From the IMG/VR virus record IMGVR_UViG_3300030333_001894, positions 1-26,911 of that record: a stretch of DNA of 26,911 nucleotides; one strand, written 5' to 3'. Below are positions 20,160 through 26,911 of the stretch, piece by piece. The translations under genes were made by a program, and so were the position numbers. The notes beneath the pieces were generated by a model. The model saw nothing but the letters and a program-made list of their open reading frames with translations, had not been told where the DNA came from and made no database searches. The stretch comes from a virus. The stretch's first letter is position 1, and each line of letters starts with the position of its first letter.

Positions 20160-23100
20160 ATGTCACTAACTAGACTGAAAAATATTATTACGTCCAGAAC
20201 TGGACGTATTATATACGTTAACCCTGATGATTTCGATGCATCGGATGCTATCGATAACAGAGGTAACTCTGCTTTGCGACCATTTAAAAGTTTACAAAGA
20301 GCATTCTTAGAAGTAGCAAGATTTTCATATAGAGTTGGTTTAAGTAATGACGAGTTTGATGCTTTTAGTATCATGCTATATCCTGCTGAGTATGTGGTAG
20401 ATAATAGACCAGGCGATGTTTTATATACAAACGTTGCACCTATTGATGCAAACTCAAACCTAGACTTAACTTCTCCTAACAATGTTCTCTACAAATATAA
20501 CTCTTGCGAGGGTGGTATTATTGTTCCAAGAGGTTGTTCACTGGTTGGAACTGATCTTAGAAGAACTAAGATTATACCTAAGTATGTTCCTTATCCTACT
20601 ACATATGCTGCTAAAGGAATCAATAACGAAGCTCAAGTCCCACCAAGAACAGCGATCTTTAAAGTAACTGGTGGAACATATTTCTGGCAGTTCTCATTCT
20701 TTGATGGTGCAGAAGAAGGTGTATATTTCAAACCTGATAGTACAGAAACTATTCCCCCTAAGTTTTCTCATCACAGACTAACTTGTTTTGAGTTTGCTGA
20801 TGGTCTTAATACTTTATCAACTCTAATCACAAATGGAACAGTTCCTAACGCAGACTACTCTGCAGTTCCAAATATTCTTGAAAGAACTGACTTAGAGATT
20901 TACTATCAAAAAGTATCAAAAGCATTTGCAACTATTCCTGATACATCTGGTGATCCTGCAACTGACCAAATACAGGTAAGGGTAGAAGAAAATAGAATTG
21001 TTGGTCCGATTTCTGATGAATACAGAGTTCTACAGATCACAAGAAATGGACAGACTGCAACTGCTGTTACTGTTGATGAATTTGATAACCCAAGAGATCA
21101 TGGATTCTCTGTTGGTGTAAACATCAACGTTAGTGGTGTCACAGGTTCAACAGGACCTCAGTCTGAGGCAGACGCAGGTTTATATAATGGTTCATTTACA
21201 GTTACGTCTGCATCTGGTAACGTGTTTACGTACCAAATGACCTCAGAACCCTCTGGTAACGCTGTAGGTTCAAACATCACGGTGAAAACTGAGATTGATA
21301 CTGTTGACTCAGCATCACCATACGCATTCAACTTGTCACTAAGAAGTGTGTGGGGTATGAATGGTATGCACGCAAACGGTGCAAAAGCAACTGGTTTCAA
21401 ATCAATGGTTGTGGCACAGTTTACGGGTCTATCACTACAAAAAGATGACAGAGCATTTGTAAGATATAACGCATCAACTGGTAACTATGATGTAGCAACA
21501 GCAGGTGATGGTGCACACTTAGATGGTTTCGCTGAATATAGAAAAGGATGGGGTCATGAACATATCAAGTGTAGTAACGACTCATTCATACAGGCAGTTT
21601 CTGTGTTCGCTGTGGGATATCAAGGTCACTTCACTGCACTAAGCGGTGGTGACATGTCAATCACCAACTCTAACTCTAACTTTGGTAACACTGCTCTTAG
21701 ATCAGCAGGTTTCAAAGCAAAAGCATTCTCGAAAGATAAAGCAGGTGCATTGACTCATATCATTCCACCGAAAGCACTCAACGTTATCTCTACGACTGCA
21801 ACTGGAACAAGTGGTGCAAATACTATTACACTAGCAAACGACGGGTCAGTCAACGGGGTCATTCAAGGAATGACAATTTCTGGAACTAACATTGCTGCTG
21901 GTGCAACTGTAGGTTCAGTCAATACAAATACAAGAGTTATTACTTTAAGTGCAAACAATACAGGAACAGTCAACGGGAACGTAATCTTTGGTGAAGAGAC
22001 TTCTGTTAACTGGGTGAACATTGATATTCAAAGAACTAAAGTAATTAACGCTGCTCTAGCAGGTCAAGGTGGAACACCAGGCACAAGACTATACTTATAT
22101 GGTTATACTGTTGAAGCATCGCCACCAACAACACGAGTACAGGGTTTCACAGTTGGTGCAAGACAAGACGGAACTGGTGCAAGTGCAGTTGCAGATAAGT
22201 TAAATTGTTTATTGGTTGCTAATGGTGCAACTGAAGCAACTGTTCAGACTGCAAGCATCACACCTTTTGGACCTAGTGTATCTGGTGTGGCAGCAGGTGC
22301 AGCAGGATCTCCTATTCAGTATGACAGCACAACATATACAATCGGTGGTGTAGCAAATACAGTCGGTGGATGGTATCTATCAGTCAGTTCAACTAGCAAT
22401 GAAATCTATACTACATTATCAACGAATACACAATACAACACTGTAAACTTCACACCTACAACATTCTTGAAGAGGATCCCCGATCCAAGAGACTTACAAG
22501 ATAGAACTTATCGTGTAAGACTTGTAATTGATAAGGACAAATCTAATCCTTTACCTAGAGATCCTATCTCTGGTTTCGTGATGCAACCTTTGAATAGTGA
22601 TACTACATCATATAACTTAGGAAAATGTTTCTACATTTATGATATTGAAGTTGTTCAAGCATTTGAAAGAGGTGTCAATGATGGTATATACTACTTAACT
22701 CTTTTATGTGGATCCATTACACCTTCAACTTCTAACTTTAATGATAGAAAGTTCAGTCAGAATGTAAACGAAGTTTATCCTACATTTGATAGAGATAATC
22801 CAGTCGCTGATCCTCTTGCTGCTATATCTGTTGCTGATAATGTTACTATCGGTCTTGTAAATGCAACTGATGGAGCAACTCCAACACCTGCAAAAGATCC
22901 AAAGAGATCTATTACTAAAGAAGGAATACAATTCTTACTGACTGATACTGGATGGACACAACCAGGTACAACTCCAAACTATGATTCTATCAACAATAGA
23001 CTATCTGGTGTTGAATTGACAGCACGAGCAGGTGATGAGGAGACAAGAAAGATTAATATTAGAGAGACTAATGATGGAAATGTAGCACCTATCAACGTAG

Positions 23101-24119
23101 AGTTTAGACGACATTCTATTCTAAGATCTGGTAACCATACGTTTGAATATCTTGGTTTTGGTCCAGGTAACTACTCAACTGCATTCCCTCAAACACAGGT
23201 AGAGACTTTAAGTCAAGAGCAGATTAGATTCTCACAGTCTATTAAAGAAGAAGGAGGAGTTTCTTTCTACTCAGGTCTTAACTCAAATGGTGACCTGTTT
23301 ATTGGTAACCAAGTTATCAACCCTGTTACAGGTCAGATTACTAACGAAGATATTGCACAGTTAAATGTTATTGGTGAAGAAAATACAACCATTGAAACTT
23401 TCTCTGAGGTTGTTCTGACTGATAAGTTGACTGTAATTGGTGGTGCATCAAACCAGTTAGAATCTATCTTTGCAGGTCCTGTTACATTCCAAGGACTAAC
23501 AACCTTCACTAATAATCTTCAAGCGAAGAAGATTACATACTTCAACCAAGATGGTACTGTTCTAAAACAAACATTACTAGCACCCGAAGATGCGAGTGGA
23601 CTACCAAGTTTCGCAGGTATTACAGGATATGATACACCTGGCGATGGAGATATTGTTTACAATATTAACTGGACACCTGGTAAATCTCTTGGTTGGATAT
23701 ATTATGGTGGAAACTGGAAAGAGTTTGGTCTAACAGATACAGGTGAAATTAATGTTGCGACAGATGGCACAGGACATATCGGTCTTGGTGTTGCACCTGA
23801 TTCAACTTATAGAATTAAGACTAATGGATCTGCATATATTGATGGTGACTTAGTTGTAACTGGACGTGGTGGTGTATCTGCTGGTAAGTATATAACTAAA
23901 ACATATACAGGTGATGGTTCAACACTCACCTTTGCAGTATCAACTTACTCTGGTGGTATTCAGCATACTGATGATTCACTTCTAGTATTCTTAAATGGTG
24001 TTGCACAAATTGCTGGCACCAACTATACAGTCGATTCTGGTGGTGCTAACGTAGTATTCTCTTCTGGAGATGCTCCACAATCTACAGATACGATTCATAT
24101 CCTTGAATTACCTATCTAA
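20160..24119 (+). CDS. Giant virion structural / tail-fibre protein with beta-helix-like core (1319 aa)
   Basis: N-terminus SLTRLKNIITSRTGRIIYVN, then a conserved-looking FDASDAIDNRGNSALRPFKS and LQRAFLEVARFSYRVG. Residues ~110-160 (GGIIVPRGCSLVGTDLRRTK) and ~420-540 (GWGHEHIKCSNDSFIQAVSV, GDMSITNSNSNFGNTALRSA) are typical right-handed beta-helix turns seen in fibre and tailspike proteins. A 'NTITLANDGSVNGVIQGMTI' module follows. The C-terminus (YTGDGSTLTFAV ... LLVFLNGVAQIAGTNYTV ... FSSGDAPQSTDTIHILELPI) is a beta-sandwich end found on many phage fibres. Proteins of this type are annotated as structural (sometimes 'VrlC-like') in cyanomyoviruses. It may contact host surface polysaccharide; no catalytic residues are assignable. 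Confidence 0.7.
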   Translation: MSLTRLKNIITSRTGRIIYVNPDDFDASDAIDNRGNSALRPFKSLQRAFLEVARFSYRVGLSNDEFDAFSIMLYPAEYVVDNRPGDVLYTNVAPIDANSNLDLTSPNNVLYKYNSCEGGIIVPRGCSLVGTDLRRTKIIPKYVPYPTTYAAKGINNEAQVPPRTAIFKVTGGTYFWQFSFFDGAEEGVYFKPDSTETIPPKFSHHRLTCFEFADGLNTLSTLITNGTVPNADYSAVPNILERTDLEIYYQKVSKAFATIPDTSGDPATDQIQVRVEENRIVGPISDEYRVLQITRNGQTATAVTVDEFDNPRDHGFSVGVNINVSGVTGSTGPQSEADAGLYNGSFTVTSASGNVFTYQMTSEPSGNAVGSNITVKTEIDTVDSASPYAFNLSLRSVWGMNGMHANGAKATGFKSMVVAQFTGLSLQKDDRAFVRYNASTGNYDVATAGDGAHLDGFAEYRKGWGHEHIKCSNDSFIQAVSVFAVGYQGHFTALSGGDMSITNSNSNFGNTALRSAGFKAKAFSKDKAGALTHIIPPKALNVISTTATGTSGANTITLANDGSVNGVIQGMTISGTNIAAGATVGSVNTNTRVITLSANNTGTVNGNVIFGEETSVNWVNIDIQRTKVINAALAGQGGTPGTRLYLYGYTVEASPPTTRVQGFTVGARQDGTGASAVADKLNCLLVANGATEATVQTASITPFGPSVSGVAAGAAGSPIQYDSTTYTIGGVANTVGGWYLSVSSTSNEIYTTLSTNTQYNTVNFTPTTFLKRIPDPRDLQDRTYRVRLVIDKDKSNPLPRDPISGFVMQPLNSDTTSYNLGKCFYIYDIEVVQAFERGVNDGIYYLTLLCGSITPSTSNFNDRKFSQNVNEVYPTFDRDNPVADPLAAISVADNVTIGLVNATDGATPTPAKDPKRSITKEGIQFLLTDTGWTQPGTTPNYDSINNRLSGVELTARAGDEETRKINIRETNDGNVAPINVEFRRHSILRSGNHTFEYLGFGPGNYSTAFPQTQVETLSQEQIRFSQSIKEEGGVSFYSGLNSNGDLFIGNQVINPVTGQITNEDIAQLNVIGEENTTIETFSEVVLTDKLTVIGGASNQLESIFAGPVTFQGLTTFTNNLQAKKITYFNQDGTVLKQTLLAPEDASGLPSFAGITGYDTPGDGDIVYNINWTPGKSLGWIYYGGNWKEFGLTDTGEINVATDGTGHIGLGVAPDSTYRIKTNGSAYIDGDLVVTGRGGVSAGKYITKTYTGDGSTLTFAVSTYSGGIQHTDDSLLVFLNGVAQIAGTNYTVDSGGANVVFSSGDAPQSTDTIHILELPI

Positions 24120-24122
24120 ATA
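24115..24122 (+). promoter_or_regulatory. Late-type promoter motif TCTAAATA (for the fibre ladder)
   Basis: Overlaps the stop of the 1319-residue protein gene and ends 22 nt before the ATG at 24145. No other late motif is seen until the end of the window, so the four following genes probably share it. Confidence 0.6.
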
Positions 24123-24144
24123 ATACGGAGGATTGTATTAACCA

Positions 24145-24561
24145 ATGGCAATTACTAAGATTAGTGGCAATCAGATTGCCGACTCTACTCAAGCAATTAT
24201 AACAACATTAAATTTCCTCAATACGAACAGTGTATTGAGGATACCTTCAGGTACGACAGCACAAAGACCTACTGGTGTTTCTGTTGGAACTCTGAGATTT
24301 AACACGTCTCTAGATTCTGCTGAAATCTACAAGGCAGATGATGGAACTGGATCTGCAGGTTGGGCAAACGTTGCAGGTGGAGGACCAGCACTGGGAGAAA
24401 ATAGTGTTATAAGAACAAACCAAACTACAATTTCTGAAAATATTACAATAGGAACTACTGCTGGTGCTGAATTTGCTAATGGCATGAGTTCAGGTCCTAT
24501 TACTATCGCGAATGGATATACAATAACTATCGAGTCCACTGGGAGTTGGAGTGTTGTATAA
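24145..24561 (+). CDS. Small tail-fibre/adhesin-type protein (138 aa)
   Basis: Begins AITKISGNQIADSTQAIITT, a fibre start, followed by RIPSGTTAQRPTGVSVGTLR-FNT ... EIYK (about 32-63), the 'P.GTTAQRP....G.(L/M)R(F/Y)NT....E.Y' module shared by all four genes of this ladder. After an ENSVIRTNQTTISENITIGT strand region, it ends SGPITIANGYTITIESTGSW-SVV, a beta-helical closing segment ('G.tv.I..gs.w.v.') common at the ends of phage fibre subunits. The stop overlaps the next ATG as TAATG (24559-24563). Confidence 0.7.
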   Translation: MAITKISGNQIADSTQAIITTLNFLNTNSVLRIPSGTTAQRPTGVSVGTLRFNTSLDSAEIYKADDGTGSAGWANVAGGGPALGENSVIRTNQTTISENITIGTTAGAEFANGMSSGPITIANGYTITIESTGSWSVV

Positions 24562-24794
24562 TGGAACTCAGAGTCGCAAATTTAGTAGGTAATTCTCCAA
24601 ACTTCAGAGTTACTATAGAGGACACTTTGGTTGTCAGAGGTTTATTTAATATAAGTCAGCAGTCATATATGCCAACTCCTTCAGGTACATCAGCACAGAG
24701 ACCTATAAAATCTGCTGAAGCGTCATTATATTTCAATACAGAAGAGAATAAAATGCAAATGTATGCTAATGGTGAGTGGAGGAATCTTAATTAA
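24561..24794 (+). CDS. Short fibre-stub protein ending at the GTTAQRP module (77 aa)
   Basis: Start placed at ATG 24561 (TAATG overlap); an upstream in-frame ATG at 24546 lies inside the previous gene. The product is MELRVANLVGNSPNFRVTIE, a short linker, then PTPSGTSAQRPIKSAEASLY-FNT ... MYANGEWRNLN. It stops exactly where its larger neighbours continue into a distal domain, so it looks like a fibre N-terminal segment without a tip. It could be a genuine short subunit or the remnant of a longer gene. Its TAA overlaps the next ATG (24792-24796). Confidence 0.65.
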   Translation: MELRVANLVGNSPNFRVTIEDTLVVRGLFNISQQSYMPTPSGTSAQRPIKSAEASLYFNTEENKMQMYANGEWRNLN

Positions 24795-25765
24795 TGAGTC
24801 AACTTAAAGTCGGTAAGTTAAAAGGAATTGGTGCTTCTCTTAATCAGGTAAGCGTCCCACCTGGTAATGATCTTAGGATCGGGACAGAGGGTTGTATTGA
24901 CATGAGAAATACGGGTGCATTACAATTACCAACGGGAAATACTGCTGGCAGACCTGCATCACCTCAAGCAGGTTACATGAGATATAATACACAGATAAAC
25001 AAACTTGAATTCTATAGTGGAAGTGAATGGATACTACTTGGTGGTCCTCCATTTAGTTTATATGAAAATGCTGATCTCGCTTCTTTTGCTGTTTATATGC
25101 AAGCACGAAAAACTAATTGGGCTGGAAGCGGTACTAACTACGCATATGAAACAGATTCTAGTGATGATAGAATTAGCGATGCTCAGTCTGATATGTATGA
25201 CAATGGTAACTATACACAGGTCAGAGAAAATGGGAGTGCAAGTGGTAATATTGGATATAGTAGTGTAGTTCCTAATTCTTATGGTACTATTAAATATATT
25301 CCACTTGGATATTCTTGGCCACTGGTTGCAATCGCAGTTGCTCCTAGTGATACAAGCACTAGATATGGTTGGTCAAGAAGTGGTAACTTAGGTGCTGATG
25401 GTGGTGGAGGATCACCAAATGCTATAACGGTATATAACAATGCTACAGTCAGTGGATTCAGTCCAGTTTATGCATGGTTGGTAAACAAAGCATATAATCA
25501 GAATAGTGATCCAGGTGTTATGCACTTATATTGCACTGTTGGTGCTAATGCTTGGCAGAGTGTTGTTTCTAATGGATCTACAGTTCAGAGTTTCTCTAGT
25601 TCATCTGACAATGATTTCTCTCAATATGAAACAACATCAACAAACTGTTTTGTTTGGACAGCTCTAGTATCTAATGGTCAGACTGTAGGACAAATCACTG
25701 TCAGTCAGGCACAAACTTTTGTAAATAATTTCTTGAATGATGCAAGAACACATTTCGGATTATAA
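24794..25765 (+). CDS. Tail-fibre/adhesin-like protein, duplicated distal domain, copy 1 (323 aa)
   Basis: N-terminus SQLKVGKLKGIGASLNQVSV, then the LQLPTGNTAGRPASPQAGYM-RYNT ... FYSGSEWILLG module (about 42-80). Residues ~90-323 are a distinct domain with landmarks RKTNWAGSGTNYAYETDSSD, AQSDMYDNGNYTQVR, GYSWPLVAIAVAP, YGWSRSGNLGADGGGGSPN, SDPGVMHLYC and TALVSNGQTVGQITVSQAQT. The same domain is the C-terminal part of the next gene. The family is unknown to me; by position and modular design it is a candidate receptor-binding tip or adhesin. Confidence 0.7.
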   Translation: MSQLKVGKLKGIGASLNQVSVPPGNDLRIGTEGCIDMRNTGALQLPTGNTAGRPASPQAGYMRYNTQINKLEFYSGSEWILLGGPPFSLYENADLASFAVYMQARKTNWAGSGTNYAYETDSSDDRISDAQSDMYDNGNYTQVRENGSASGNIGYSSVVPNSYGTIKYIPLGYSWPLVAIAVAPSDTSTRYGWSRSGNLGADGGGGSPNAITVYNNATVSGFSPVYAWLVNKAYNQNSDPGVMHLYCTVGANAWQSVVSNGSTVQSFSSSSDNDFSQYETTSTNCFVWTALVSNGQTVGQITVSQAQTFVNNFLNDARTHFGL

Positions 25766-25767
25766 CC

Positions 25768-26757
25768 ATGAGTAACGTTAAAGTAGATTCAATTAAAGGA
25801 CACGATCCCACATTTGAGATCGAAATGGATACGAATGCTAACTTAAATGTTAATGGTTCACTGTCTGTTAGTGGTTTTGATTCTCAAATAGCAATTCCAA
25901 AAGGCACAACAGGACAGAGACCCTCTAGTCCTAGTGCAGGTATGATTAGATTTAATACCACTGATGATCTTTTTGAAGTATATAATGGTTCTGGGTGGGA
26001 ACAATTTGGAGTAGCTACTGGTAGCTCTAGTTCTCTTCTTAAGGACTTTAATTTATACGATAATAGTGGTTTTGATGCGTTTATTAGTCACATGTCAAGT
26101 CAAAAAACTACTTGGGCAGCAAGTGGCACGAACTATCAATATGAAACGGATGCTAGTGATACTTACATTTCTGATGCACAGTCTGATATGTATGACGGTG
26201 GTAACTACACTCAGGTAAGAAAAAATGGAAGTGCGAGTGGAAATATAGGTTACAACAGTGGTCGTAGTACATATTCAGATATTAAATATCAAGGACTTGG
26301 ATATTCTTGGCCACTGGTTGCGATTGCAGTTGCTCCAAAAGATACGACTACTACATATGGTTGGTCAAGAAGTGGTAACTTAGGTGCTGACAATGGTGGA
26401 GGAACACCGAACTCAATTACAGTATATGCTAATGCTAGTGTTGCAGGTTTTGATAAGGTTAACGCATGGTTAGTAAACAAAGCATGGAATCAGAACTCAG
26501 ATCCAGGCGTTATGCACTTGTATTGTTCTGTTAGCAGTACTAGATGGAGTGGAGATATTACTGATGGTTTTGCAACTGTTGATTATGCTTCTAATTCCGA
26601 TAATGATTACTCTCAATACCAAGCAACAGTAATTAACGGTTTTGTTTGGACAGCTCTAGTATCTAACGGTCAAACTGTAGGTACTATCAGTGCTTCTCAA
26701 GCACAAACATTTGTAGACAATTTCTTAACTTCTGCAGCAGCACACTTAGGTTTCTAA
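25768..26757 (+). CDS. Tail-fibre/adhesin-like protein, duplicated distal domain, copy 2 (329 aa)
   Basis: Two bases after the previous stop. N-terminus SNVKVDSIKGHDPTFEIEMD and a NVNGSLSVSGFD strand, then IAIPKGTTGQRPSSPSAGMI-RFNT ... VYNGSGWEQFG (about 45-83). Residues ~95-329 are clearly homologous to copy 1 (QKTTWAASGTNYQYETDASD, AQSDMYDGGNYTQVRKNGSA, GYSWPLVAIAVAP, YGWSRSGNLGADNGGG, SDPGVMHLYC, TALVSNGQTVGTISASQAQT), with divergent patches between identical ones. It is a tandem duplicate and a likely alternative or additional host-binding tip. Confidence 0.7.
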   Translation: MSNVKVDSIKGHDPTFEIEMDTNANLNVNGSLSVSGFDSQIAIPKGTTGQRPSSPSAGMIRFNTTDDLFEVYNGSGWEQFGVATGSSSSLLKDFNLYDNSGFDAFISHMSSQKTTWAASGTNYQYETDASDTYISDAQSDMYDGGNYTQVRKNGSASGNIGYNSGRSTYSDIKYQGLGYSWPLVAIAVAPKDTTTTYGWSRSGNLGADNGGGTPNSITVYANASVAGFDKVNAWLVNKAWNQNSDPGVMHLYCSVSSTRWSGDITDGFATVDYASNSDNDYSQYQATVINGFVWTALVSNGQTVGTISASQAQTFVDNFLTSAAAHLGF

Positions 26758-26759
26758 TT

Positions 26760-26911
26760 TTGTTTTATCATGAAAATGTGTTGCCCGAATTTAGGGCAAC
26801 TGAACTATACAAATATCTCCTAGACTCCTCTTGGACATGGGGGTATCGCAGTCATAAATCTCAGATGAGAAGAAGCATACCTAAGTGGTCTATCTTTTTT
26901 GGCGGACCTGC
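26760..26911 (+). CDS. Probable 2OG-Fe(II) oxygenase-like protein, 3' partial
   Basis: The frame is open from TTG 26760-26762, two bases after the previous stop, to the window edge. It reads FYHENVLPEFRATELYKYLL, DSSWTWGYRS and PKWSIFFGGPA. The pattern 'P......L...L....W.WG..S.......P.W...F.G' is like the N-terminus of 2OG-Fe(II) oxygenase-related proteins common in cyanophages; the catalytic HxD...H would lie beyond the window, so this is tentative. No ATG is available in this frame before 26864, so a TTG start seems needed. A 7-bp inverted repeat GTTGCCC/GGGCAAC (26780-26800) lies within it. Confidence 0.55.
   Translation, partial: MFYHENVLPEFRATELYKYLLDSSWTWGYRSHKSQMRRSIPKWSIFFGGP

Larger units (their letters stand above)
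24794..26757 (+). repeat. Tandem gene duplication with patchy near-identical DNA
   Basis: Blocks identical at DNA level recur about 992 bp apart, for example 25304-25329 with 26296-26321, 25363-25398 with 26355-26390, and around 25650-25675 with 26641-26666. Between them the copies differ substantially, so identity is mosaic. Confidence 0.85.

Noticed and set aside
26780-26800. GTTGCCC/GGGCAAC hairpin after the fibre ladder as a terminator
   Set aside because: No T run follows and it lies within the next open frame (VLPEFRA), so it is more likely a coding coincidence.
1-26911. CRISPR array, insertion sequence, transposase or plasmid-type origin
   Set aside because: No regularly spaced repeats, terminal inverted repeats or transposase motifs were found on either strand.

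Overview
The window is part of the genome of a T4-like contractile-tailed cyanophage (marine cyanomyovirus). The evidence is AT-rich DNA, densely packed genes with ATGA and TAATG junctions, recognisable homologues of T4 gp53, gp48, gp4, gp54, gp26/gp51, gp27 and gp5, and two cyanobacterium-derived host-metabolism genes (cp12 and cpeT). The host is therefore probably marine Synechococcus or Prochlorococcus. Both ends of the window cut through genes.

Layout. (1) 1-1091, + strand: a partial DUF4385-like gene and four small genes, three of them overlapping. (2) 1088-3140, - strand: gp53 and gp48 (baseplate wedge and tail-tube cap). gp53 has an extraordinary Ser/Thr/Gly tail. (3) 3180-5464, + strand: gp4 (head completion), gp54 (tail-tube initiator) and gp26 (hub assembly). 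A gp51-like reading frame follows that has no start codon of its own and is reached by a canonical -1 slippery heptamer one codon before the gp26 stop. (4) 5465-10783: two tandem, partly paralogous tape-measure/hub proteins. The second carries a GH24 lysozyme and an M15-like peptidase. (5) 10780-15455: gp27, cp12, cpeT and gp5. gp5 keeps the OB fold and the needle octapeptide repeat but has a helical region where T4 gp5 has lysozyme. (6) 15459-16585: a small-gene operon behind a perfect host-type sigma-70 promoter, ending in tRNA-Leu(UAA). A second sigma-70-type promoter and an intrinsic terminator follow and delimit a probable ~100-nt small RNA. (7) 16614-26757: large tail-fibre/virion proteins, ending with a ladder of small fibre genes that includes a tandem duplicated pair. 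(8) 26760-end: the start of a probable 2OG-Fe(II) oxygenase-like gene.

Regulation. T4-type late promoter motifs (NATAAATA or NCTAAATA) sit about 20-35 nt before the start codons of the structural modules: gp4, gp48, gp26, cp12-cpeT, gp5, the 16614 gene, the 17307 gene, the 20160 gene and the fibre ladder. The only strong host-type -35/-10 promoters flank the small operon, tRNA and sRNA island. cp12 and cpeT therefore appear to be transcribed with the late virion genes, while the 15.5-16.6 kb island looks like an early-type unit inside late DNA.

All functional names come from recognising protein motifs, gene order and family size by eye. No database search was run.
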